A model generated the notes under the pieces. The model saw nothing but the letters and a program-made list of their open reading frames with translations. It was not told the origin of the DNA and did no database searches. A DNA stretch of 64,000 nt from CAYWMP01 sp964459445. GTDB lineage: Bacteria > Desulfobacterota > DSM-4660 > Desulfatiglandales > HGW-15. A program made the position numbers and the translations under genes. The stretch covers positions 1 through 64,000 of the forward strand of contig CAYWMP010000003.1 of assembly GCA_964459445.1 (NCBI GenBank). Direction: 5' to 3'. Positions 17,686 to 25,245 of this stretch are shown here, in pieces; the first letter of the stretch is position 1; each line of letters begins with the position of its first letter.

Positions 17686-18654
17686 ATGACTGAATTCCCA
17701 TCTCAAGAAAACCTGTGTGACATGGTTGCACGCTGGCTTCCTCCTCATCAGATCCCCAAGCATTTTCGAATCCACACCGACACAACGGATTTCTTCAGAG
17801 TTGAATACGATGATGTGGTTATTCTGGGAGATCGGCCTTATCTCATTCGGCACAATGCCAAGGAGCAACGCTACGGTCTGGAGGATGAAGTCAAGATGTG
17901 GGTTAAGCGAAGCATTGACTTGTTGAATGGAGAACTGAAGATCATCAAGCTCGTATTCTTTGAAAAATTTGTGACCAGCATAGCGGGTGTTGAGTTCGAG
18001 TGTTTTAGAAGCCCGAAAAAAGAGGGTCGAATCCTGGGGGTGGTTCAGGATCACGTCAATTTCATGCACGGCTTTTCAATCGAGGATGAAAAAGAAAATT
18101 TGATACGAGTTTTGGATTTCATCAAAGGAAAAACCCTGGCCGCCCATGTGGCTGACATAAACATGGAACACGAATCCTACTTTTACGAACAATTTCCGAA
18201 AATCCTGGATAACGTTATAGAGTGCATAGAAGCGATCCGGTTCCTGCACGAAAAGGGCGAAAAGCATGGGGATATTCGGCGTGATCATATCATTATTGAA
18301 AGAAACGGGGGTGCCTATCGCTGGATAGATTTTGATTTTAATTATCGACATAGAGAGAACGTATACGGTTACGATATCTTCGGTTTAGGGAATATCCTGA
18401 TGTTTTTGGTGGGAAAAGGTGATGTTATTTACAAAGAACTCAAGAGAATGGATCACCATGCATTGGGTGAGCTCCTGGAAGAAGACTTAAATATCGTCTT
18501 TAAAAATAGAATTGCAAACCTAAAAAAGATCTACCCATATATCCCGAATAAGTTGAACCGAATCTTACTGCATTTTTCCGTAGGCACTCACTGGTTCTAT
18601 GAGAGTACTTCACAGCTTCTGGATGATCTCAAGGAATGCAGGGAAGAGTTATGA
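17686..18654 (+). CDS. atypical protein-kinase-like protein
   Basis: A 322-residue cytosolic protein with a degenerate kinase fold. The catalytic loop reads 'KHGDIRRDHIIIERNG' (HGD in place of HRD), and the following metal motif is DFD ('WIDFDFNY') instead of DFG. No glycine loop is recognisable in the first 100 residues. It may be a small-molecule or lipopolysaccharide-type kinase relative, or an inactive pseudokinase. It is oriented towards the convergent universal-stress gene (36-base gap). The substrate is unknown. Confidence 0.7.
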   Translation: MTEFPSQENLCDMVARWLPPHQIPKHFRIHTDTTDFFRVEYDDVVILGDRPYLIRHNAKEQRYGLEDEVKMWVKRSIDLLNGELKIIKLVFFEKFVTSIAGVEFECFRSPKKEGRILGVVQDHVNFMHGFSIEDEKENLIRVLDFIKGKTLAAHVADINMEHESYFYEQFPKILDNVIECIEAIRFLHEKGEKHGDIRRDHIIIERNGGAYRWIDFDFNYRHRENVYGYDIFGLGNILMFLVGKGDVIYKELKRMDHHALGELLEEDLNIVFKNRIANLKKIYPYIPNKLNRILLHFSVGTHWFYESTSQLLDDLKECREEL

Positions 18655-18690
18655 TTTAACCAAAAAGGCGTTCCAGGGTTTACAAATTAG

Positions 18691-19605
18691 CTATCCTTTA
18701 TTGCTGGCCGCCGCCGGTCCTGAAGCATCTTCTGCAAAGTTACCTTCTGAGGGACTTTTGACAGTCAATACATTGATAGAGGCCTGGCGAACCAGGTTGA
18801 CAGCGACGCTTCCAAATAGGAATTCCTGGGATTTACTCATAGGATGTTTGGCAAGGACGATGGTATCGTAGTTGCCTTCACTCAATTGTTCCATAATCTT
18901 CTCTGATATCTTTCTCTCTTTACCGGCAGTCACATTCCTTAGTTGAATAGCGTCCTCCCCAATTCCGCCATTAATCAATAGCTCTTTGGCTTGGGCTAGT
19001 AATGTCTGGCCTTTTTGTGCAAGATTTTTTTCATAGCCTGAGGCCTCTTCTTCTGTTTCAAAATAGTCGGAGTCCGTACCGGATGTAACCCAAAGAAGTG
19101 TTACATTGATGTCGGAAATATTACCGAAAACATCTGCGAAATATTTAGCGCCGTAGAGACTGGTCTCTGAATCCTCCACGAACAGAAGAAAATTTTTCCT
19201 AAATTCAGTGGGGTGATAGGGACGGCTTTTCGTCAGGACATATCCGTGTTTCGTGTCAAAGTATGCTCCGGCCATGAGTCCCGCAAGGTTGAAGAGCAAT
19301 ACTTGAAGGGCATTCCCCCAATAGGATTCCGCTGTGCTGGCCAATATATTCATCATCATGTAACTATCATAAATAGGTTGGGGTTTTGCGAGAATGAAGA
19401 TATGGGGAATATATGCGATGGATATGGATAGGGAGGTGGCCAAACCTATCTTTTTACCTCCCCATAATCCGGCAAGGATGATCGGTATGAAGTAAAACTC
19501 TCTAAACAGGATATGCAGTGGCACGCGCGCAACAGGTGTAAGATAATGAAGGGCCGTAATCACTGCCGCCATCGCCAGGATTAAAGCAACTTTTTTCTTG
19601 TCCAT
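18691..19605 (-). CDS. membrane-anchored universal stress protein
   Basis: A 304-residue fusion. Residues 1-120 contain about four membrane segments ('VALILAMAAVITALHYLTPV', 'FYFIPIILAGLWGGKKIGLA'), similar to the sensor region of the histidine kinase at 3979-5037. Residues about 135-290 form a UspA domain ('NFLLFVEDSETSLYGAKYFA', then 'VLAKHPMSKSQEFLFGSVA' close to the ATP-binding signature, and 'INVLTVKS'). It is transcribed alone from the sigma-54 promoter at 19761, with a leader of about 140 bases. A membrane domain usually seen on kinases joined to Usp suggests stress signalling at the membrane. Confidence 0.88.
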   Translation of the reverse strand: MDKKKVALILAMAAVITALHYLTPVARVPLHILFREFYFIPIILAGLWGGKKIGLATSLSISIAYIPHIFILAKPQPIYDSYMMMNILASTAESYWGNALQVLLFNLAGLMAGAYFDTKHGYVLTKSRPYHPTEFRKNFLLFVEDSETSLYGAKYFADVFGNISDINVTLLWVTSGTDSDYFETEEEASGYEKNLAQKGQTLLAQAKELLINGGIGEDAIQLRNVTAGKERKISEKIMEQLSEGNYDTIVLAKHPMSKSQEFLFGSVAVNLVRQASINVLTVKSPSEGNFAEDASGPAAASNKG

Positions 19606-19760
19606 GATCGATATCCTTTTATTATGCCTAATCTAAATAATACCCGATTCAGGGCAAGCGTTTTCTCAACAATGCTCAGGGTCATATGATAGAATGGGCC
19701 GAAAGCTATTTGTTTGAATGGATTGCTCGGCGTCTATCGGTTCTTTATTTTTCAAATAGC

Positions 19761-19775
19761 GCAAGGAGCGTGCCA
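19761..19775 (-). promoter_or_regulatory. sigma-54 promoter of the membrane Usp gene
   Basis: The minus strand reads TGGCACGCTCCTTGC, a perfect -24/-12 element. The start of transcription should lie near 19749, about 145 bases upstream of the ATG at 19605. Confidence 0.85.
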
Positions 19776-19872
19776 GACATAAGTAAGGAGGCGCTAACTG
19801 TCAGTCATTTAAAGAATATTTCAAAGGAGAGATTAGTTAGCGGCTCATCGTGATGATCGAGATGAAAAAGAA

Positions 19873-19889
19873 ATGGATAGAAAGTATCC
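19873..19889. promoter_or_regulatory. GGATA-N5-TATCC activator site
   Basis: TGGATAGAAAGTATCCA, with six-base inverted arms, is centred 106 bp upstream of the -24 element at 19775. No second copy was found at the usual 32 or 42 bp offset. The gap 19606-20032 otherwise holds no gene. No rightward promoter for the cyclase-YHS gene was recognised. Confidence 0.8.
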
Positions 19890-20032
19890 AGTTCAAAAAA
19901 TCCTAATTTCCAGGTTTGTTTTGACTTCTTGTTAAGGAAGGGTGATCTTTAAATATAATCTGATGCTCCGAGCATGTTGAGGATTATTGATCATGAGAGT
20001 GATTCCGACAACATCATGAGGTTCATTTTTCA

Positions 20033-20707
20033 ATGACTGATTTCAAAGAAATAGAACTTGTTTTTCTAATTGCAGACCTTTCCGGGTACACAGCACTAAC
20101 CGAAGCCCATGGTGGCATGTCTGCTGCCAAAATAGTCACTAGGTATGTGGCGTTAGTAGAGGAGGCCATCCAGCCCGGCTTGCGACTCAACGAAAGAGTT
20201 GGTGATGAGGTCATGATTGTTTCACCAAATGCGGGAAGTGTGGTTCGAACGGCCATCAAACTCAAAAAATCCACTGAAAATGAAGCCCTTTTCCCGACAC
20301 TGCATGGAGGTATCCATGCGGGCACTGTAGTCGAAAAAGGCGGCCACTATTTCGGCACACCGCTCAATCTTGCCTCACGGGTAGCATCCCATGCCGGAGG
20401 GAACCAGATCCTATGTACACAACGGGTTATTGACCTAGCCGGTGATCTTGAAGAGGTAAATTATCGCACCTTAGGCGCTGTCCACTTCAAAAACATTGCC
20501 AACCCTATAGAAGTTTTTGAAGTTGTCACCGAGGAAGAGAGAATCGAAGGTACTTTCATAGATCCTGTGTGCCGCATGCAGGTAAGGAAACGCACTGCTC
20601 CAGCCAAATTGCCTTTTGAGGGAATTACATACTATTTCTGTTCATTCGAATGCACAAAGGCCTTTGCTGAAAACCCCGAACGGTATCAGAAGGAGGATGT
20701 GAATTAA
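20033..20707 (+). CDS. class III cyclase-homology domain fused to a YHS domain
   Basis: A 224-residue soluble protein. Residues about 8-165 form a nucleotidyl-cyclase homology domain: 'FLIADLSGYTALTEAHGG', 'NERVGDEVMIVSP', 'GIHAGTVVEKGGHYFGTPLN', 'ASRVASHAGGNQILCT'. Both metal Asp positions are present (ADLSG, GDEV). Residues about 177-220 form a YHS domain ('FIDPVCRMQVRKR', 'YYFCSFECTKAFAENPERY'). Joining a metal-binding YHS to a cyclase suggests metal-controlled second-messenger synthesis or a metal sensor. No ribosome site stands out before the ATG. The nearest operator is at 19873, upstream and divergent. Confidence 0.88.
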   Translation: MTDFKEIELVFLIADLSGYTALTEAHGGMSAAKIVTRYVALVEEAIQPGLRLNERVGDEVMIVSPNAGSVVRTAIKLKKSTENEALFPTLHGGIHAGTVVEKGGHYFGTPLNLASRVASHAGGNQILCTQRVIDLAGDLEEVNYRTLGAVHFKNIANPIEVFEVVTEEERIEGTFIDPVCRMQVRKRTAPAKLPFEGITYYFCSFECTKAFAENPERYQKEDVN

Positions 20708-20882
20708 GTAATTGGCGAGAAAAAAATCACGTTTAGAAAAATGAAGCCTATTGCGATTCACGTGGGTCTTTATTGGTTTCGCTATGCAATAGGAGAAGCC
20801 ATAAAGTATCAATAATATAAAACACCTGGTGCATTCAGTTCTCGATCAGATATCTAATAAACGGAAGGATCTCTAAGAATGT

Positions 20883-20940
20883 GAGTAATTTTTGTCCACC
20901 TCTTTATTCATTTCCTAGAAGCATGGATACTTTGTATCCA
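20883..20940. promoter_or_regulatory. GGATA-N5-TATCC activator site with weak second copy
   Basis: TGGATACTTTGTATCCA at 20924-20940 is a perfect 7-3-7 inverted repeat, centred 106 bp before the -24 element at 21038. A degenerate copy GAGTAATTTTTGTCC at 20883-20897 lies 42 bp further upstream. The rest of 20708-21095 holds no gene. Confidence 0.78.
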
Positions 20941-21037
20941 AATCATTCTATGTATAGACGAGCAAACCACATCCCCTGATACCCCTCTTTCAACAAAAGT
21001 CTTTAGAATCAAATAGTTATCAATCAATTGATAGATT

Positions 21038-21052
21038 TGGCATCCCTATTGC
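21038..21052 (+). promoter_or_regulatory. sigma-54 promoter of the solute-binding-protein operon
   Basis: TGGCATCCCTATTGC matches the -24/-12 consensus. The start of transcription should lie near 21064, about 30 bases before the ATG of the solute-binding protein. Confidence 0.85.
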
Positions 21053-21095
21053 TTTATATAAATGAATAAATCGAAGGTACGGAAGGCAAGAGATC

Positions 21096-22928
21096 ATGAA
21101 GGCAAAATACATAAGTATACCAAAATTCGCTAAAGGGACCTGGGTCCTTGTGGCTTTCTTATTCTTTCTTGTATTTCTCGGCACGGGAACCCACGCTCAG
21201 AGTAAGGTGTTTTTGAATATTGGCCTGCTGAATGATCCCAAAAACCTTAATCCTTTCAAAGCCACCGATGCATGGACCAAGAAGGTGATCAGCCTCATCT
21301 ATCAACCCCTTTATCGCATTGACTCCACCACCATGACGCTCATCCCCTGGCTAGCAGAGAATCAACCGGTCTATGATCCAGTCAAAAAAACCGTGACATT
21401 TCGCTTAAGGGAAATGGGTTGGGACGACGGCACGCCATTTACTGCCGAGGATGTCGTCTTCACAGTAAGTGTGTTCAAGAAATTTAAGGTTCCCAGATAC
21501 TATGCCTTTTGGAAATTTGTAAACGAGATCAAAGCACTCGATGCCAGAACGATACAAATGCGTATCGAGAGACCAATGGCCATCCTATCGAGGAGAAGTT
21601 TGACAACCTGGATTGTCCAGAAGAAAAGTTGGGCACCTGTTGTTGAAAGGGCGGAAAAAAGGATTGATGAGGTCCTTAGCAGGGCCGAGATTAAAGAAAA
21701 GGACCAGGATGAGGCCATAGAAATCGCCGTGAAAGAAGCCCTGCGCGTGATTCAATCGCAGAGGGTGGAGAGGCCCATCGGGCTAGGTCCTTTCAAGTTT
21801 AAAGAGAGGAAGAGAGGAAAGTACATTCTTCTTTCGAAGAATCACAATTTTTTCGGCCAGCGACAAACCATAAACGGCAGAAAACTGGGACCATATATCG
21901 ACAGGGTAATATATAAAATCTACGACACCATCGGTTCGGCAACAATGGCCTTAGAGAAAGGGCATATTGATTTTCTATGGAAGGGCGTGAGCCATGCATT
22001 GGTGGAGGCTCTCAATCTGGAGCCGAATATTAATGTTCCAATGGCTTTGGACAGCGGGTACCGTTATTTGGGTTTCAATCTCCGTAAAGCGCCCATGTCG
22101 GATTTGTCATTTAGACGGGCCGTTGCTTATCTGATTGACAAGGCCTTCATTGCTGAACGGATCAATCATCATCATGGCGCGAGACTGGACACCCTCGTTC
22201 CACCCGAAAATGTCTTTTACTTCAATCCAAATACCCCGGTGTACGGCAAAGGGATGAATCGGGAAAGGCGAATAAAGGAGGCCTACTGGATACTGAGGGA
22301 TGCCGGATACTGGTGGGAAAAACCGCCTTTAGATGAAAGTGGTATCGTCCGGAAGGCAAATGGCCTCAAGATGCCGAACGGAACACCGGTACCTGTTCTG
22401 AATTTTTTGACGCCGAATGCTGAATACGATACCGAAATGGCTGCGTCAGGAAAGATCATTCAAAAGTGGCTGGCTGATTTCGGCATTGACGTTTCCTGGA
22501 AGCCCATGGCCTTTTCCGGGTTGGTCAAAGAAGTAAGGAGCAAAAGGCAATTCGACCTGTTTCTCATGGGCTGGCGCAGGCTCAGTGTCGATCCTGACTA
22601 TTTAAGACGCTTTTTTCATTCAGCCTATGATAAGCCAAACCAATGGAACTACCCCGGGTACAGGAATAAGAAATTTGACGAGCTTGCCGACCTTCAGGCT
22701 CAAGCTATTGACCCCGAGCGAAGGCGTAAGATCATTTTGACTATGCAAGCCAGGCTGATGATGGATTTACCCTATATACCACTCTATGTGCCCCATCGCA
22801 TGGAAGGGATACGGACGGATCGATTTCAAGGGTGGACCACACAGGTTGGGGGAGTCGGAAATATCTGGACCTTTAGCACACTCAGGCCGACGAACTGGTG
22901 GTACAAATCCCATCCGCTCCATAGATAA
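21096..22928 (+). CDS. family 5 extracellular solute-binding protein (orphan)
   Basis: A 610-residue periplasmic protein with a signal peptide (residues about 14-34, ending THAQ). The SBP_bac_5 fold is shown by 'DPKNLNPFKATDAWTKKVIS', 'YDPVKKTVTFRLREMGWDDG', 'PFTAEDVVFTV', 'LRKAPMSDLSFRRAVAYLID' and 'DLFLMGWRRLSVDPDYLRRF'. Relatives bind peptides, nickel or metal chelates. No ABC permease or ATPase gene follows, so it either uses a transporter encoded elsewhere or acts as a periplasmic binding protein. Its sigma-54 promoter and operator place it in the copper regulon. A role in binding a copper-chelating ligand is inference. Confidence 0.88.
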   Translation: MKAKYISIPKFAKGTWVLVAFLFFLVFLGTGTHAQSKVFLNIGLLNDPKNLNPFKATDAWTKKVISLIYQPLYRIDSTTMTLIPWLAENQPVYDPVKKTVTFRLREMGWDDGTPFTAEDVVFTVSVFKKFKVPRYYAFWKFVNEIKALDARTIQMRIERPMAILSRRSLTTWIVQKKSWAPVVERAEKRIDEVLSRAEIKEKDQDEAIEIAVKEALRVIQSQRVERPIGLGPFKFKERKRGKYILLSKNHNFFGQRQTINGRKLGPYIDRVIYKIYDTIGSATMALEKGHIDFLWKGVSHALVEALNLEPNINVPMALDSGYRYLGFNLRKAPMSDLSFRRAVAYLIDKAFIAERINHHHGARLDTLVPPENVFYFNPNTPVYGKGMNRERRIKEAYWILRDAGYWWEKPPLDESGIVRKANGLKMPNGTPVPVLNFLTPNAEYDTEMAASGKIIQKWLADFGIDVSWKPMAFSGLVKEVRSKRQFDLFLMGWRRLSVDPDYLRRFFHSAYDKPNQWNYPGYRNKKFDELADLQAQAIDPERRRKIILTMQARLMMDLPYIPLYVPHRMEGIRTDRFQGWTTQVGGVGNIWTFSTLRPTNWWYKSHPLHR

Positions 22929-22986
22929 AATGGATGCGCCACCTCTTGCTCACCATAGGATCAATAGAAACCGGGACCGACGTGAA

Positions 22987-23998
22987 ATGAAACTATATTT
23001 CATTCAAGATTACTGGAAAGATAGGACTCGGATTGTCAAAGTCTTGAGCTATCTTGGTCTGGTCTACGCGGTCCTGGGTTGGTTCAATGAAGTGCTGCTC
23101 CACTGGACCACCAGCATCTTACTCAGCCATTACTCTGAGTACATCGCCATTGGGATTTTCGGTATCTACAGGGTTGCCGTAGAGAAGAATCTCTATACAA
23201 AGAAAAGGATCGCAGTATTGACCGCCATGGTCCTTGGCTTCTGGGCGCTCCTTCCCTACCTTTTTACGCTCAGGGAACCGGCGTTGGGATATTTCAGCGA
23301 TAAGGCCGTTTGGGGACCGAGTCTACATATACCCATGACCTTGACCTTTTTCCTCTCCCTTGTCCTGGTGCTTCTCTTTGGCCGCCGGGCGGTTTGCAGT
23401 TGGAACTGCCCCTGTGTCGGCACCAGGGATACGATCGGGGCGGCATTTAGGAAAGAAACCATCAAATCAAAAAGCCATGATCGATGCCTTTTTCGGTTTT
23501 GTGGGTGTCGTTTATTTCGCTTCCTTCCTTGTTATTCCGATTACGGGGAACCGCAATTGGTGCCGGTGGATCTGTCCCTACGGCCAAACCTTCGGTATCC
23601 TGAATAAAGTGGGCTTTTACAGGATAAAGGCGGATCAGGAGAAATGCATTTCCTGTGGAAAGTGCACAAAAGAATGCGATATGGGCATCCCCATCCAGCA
23701 GCTTGTTGAAAAAAAGGGGGAGGTGAATGTGCCCGATTGTGTGGGGTGCGGCCGTTGTGTGACTAACTGCCCAAAGGGTGTGTTGAAATTCTATGATGTA
23801 AGAAACGTTCTGGATAGATTCCGTACTTCGGACAGTCCAATTATTGAAAAGAAGCTTGAGGAAAAAACCTCCCACAGTGTTGTAGTCTCAATAATTGACA
23901 AGACAGAAGATCATGAGTGCGATGCAAATCTCTCTTATGGGGCGGATCATCATCTACATCCAGACTCAGAAGAGAGAAAAAGAATGATGCCAGGTTAG
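22987..23998 (+). pseudogene. membrane polyferredoxin (NapH/NosR/CcoG-like), frameshifted
   Basis: The ATG at 22987 (MKLYFIQDYWKDRTR) opens a frame with about five TM segments and 'CSWNCPC'. At the A5 run 23469-23473 the coding frame must skip one base to continue as 'AMIDAFFGFVGVVYFASFLV', 'CRWICPYG' and two 4Fe-4S motifs, 'CISCGKCTKECDMGIP' and 'CVGCGRCVTNCPKG'. The joined product would have about 336 residues, a normal size for such electron-transfer proteins. The extra A may be a real mutation, an assembly error or a programmed slip. It lies 58 bases after the solute-binding gene and is a plausible electron donor for the molybdoenzyme downstream. Confidence 0.8.
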
Positions 23999-24148
23999 AG
24001 TCGGAAACGGATTCGCAGTTTAACAATACGTTTTATGTTGAGCCACTTCGAATATTTGCAAGGAGTTTGGCACACCATCGACGAATAACAGAACAAAATA
24101 TTACATACATAATTTCAATACATATTGCTCGGGAATCAACCCTCTTAG

Positions 24149-25231
24149 ATGAGGATACCCGTGTCTTATTTTAAAGCAATAAAATCCGGTATTGCTGATT
24201 TACCACCTGCTTATTTTGCGCTGGTTATGGCGACGGGCATTGTTTCAATCGCCTCGCATTATTTGGGTTTTCATTATTTTAGTTTATTCCTTCTCTGGCT
24301 TAATGTTTTTTTTTATATCCTATTGTGGGTGCTGACGATAGCGCGCCTACTCCTTTACCCTTCTAGAATTCTTACCGATCTAAGCAATCATTCACTTGGT
24401 GTAGGTTTTTTTACAATTGTTGCGGCAACATGTGTTATCGGCAGCCAGTTTGTATTGCTCGCAAAAGCCTATTGGTTCGCAAGCTTTCTTCTTGCGCTGG
24501 GAGCCGTTCTTTGGTTGATATTCATTTACTCGGTATTTACAGCTTTTACTATAGGGGCAAAAAAGCCGCCGCTTGAACAAGGTATTAACGGTTTATGGCT
24601 TGTAGCAGTGGTAGCTACCCAATCCATATCCATTCTCAGTTCTCTGATTTCAAATCACTTTGCAGACTTCAATGAACTGTTTTTCTTCACGTCCCTCTGT
24701 CTGTTTCTTCTCGGCGGCTTATTTTATATTCTCATCATTATATTGATTTTTTATCGATTAATGTTTTTCTCAATGCTTCCTGAAGCGCTCGGCCCTCCCT
24801 ATTGGATTAACATGGGCGCTGTGGCGATATCTACATTAGCTGGTGCCACGCTTGTGATAAAAGGCAGTGATATCATGGTACTGCAACAGTTCTTACCCTT
24901 TGTAAAAGGTGTGACCCTCTTTTTTTGGATTACGGCTACTTGGTGGATTCCCCTAATGCTGGTATTGGAAACCTGGCGATCAATTATTCGACGAAGAGGG
25001 TTTTCATACGATCCGCAGTACTGGGGAATGGTTTTTCCTCTGGGAATGTACACGACTTGTACCTATCAACTCGCCAACGCCCTCAAATTGGACTTCCTTT
25101 TGATAATACCACATTACTTCATTTATATAGCGCTTCTTGCGTGGGCTTTTACATTCATAGGACTGCTCAGAAAATCATTTCGTTCGCTTACCTCGATTTC
25201 TGCTGAAAATAACCACGATAAATCCGGTTAG
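24149..25231 (+). CDS. TDT-family transporter (TehA-like)
   Basis: A 360-residue inner-membrane protein with about ten TM helices. 'LPPAYFALVMATGIVSIASH' and 'FPLGMYTTCTYQLANAL' are typical of the tellurite-resistance/dicarboxylate transporter family, which includes TehA, sulfite exporters and malic-acid permeases. The start may instead be the in-frame GTG at 24161, which has GATGAGG seven bases upstream. It is followed after 14 bases by the molybdoenzyme gene, suggesting export or uptake of that enzyme's substrate or product, for example nitrite, sulfite or another oxyanion. The substrate is unknown. Confidence 0.88.
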   Translation: MRIPVSYFKAIKSGIADLPPAYFALVMATGIVSIASHYLGFHYFSLFLLWLNVFFYILLWVLTIARLLLYPSRILTDLSNHSLGVGFFTIVAATCVIGSQFVLLAKAYWFASFLLALGAVLWLIFIYSVFTAFTIGAKKPPLEQGINGLWLVAVVATQSISILSSLISNHFADFNELFFFTSLCLFLLGGLFYILIIILIFYRLMFFSMLPEALGPPYWINMGAVAISTLAGATLVIKGSDIMVLQQFLPFVKGVTLFFWITATWWIPLMLVLETWRSIIRRRGFSYDPQYWGMVFPLGMYTTCTYQLANALKLDFLLIIPHYFIYIALLAWAFTFIGLLRKSFRSLTSISAENNHDKSG

Positions 25232-25245
25232 AATTGAGGTGGAAC

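Noticed and set aside
18652..18660. UGA ending the kinase-like gene as Sec
   Set aside because: Only about a dozen codons follow before another stop, with no hairpin and no redox motif.
23469..23473. Programmed +1 frameshift as the leading explanation for the polyferredoxin
   Set aside because: A short A5 run without a clear stimulatory hairpin or upstream ribosome-like site is more simply explained by an indel; kept only as an alternative.
24051..24065. Possible minus-strand sigma-54 promoter (GTGCCAAACTCCTTGC)
   Set aside because: The invariant GG of the -24 element is missing, there is no GGATA-N5-TATCC site upstream, and no minus-strand gene lies downstream.
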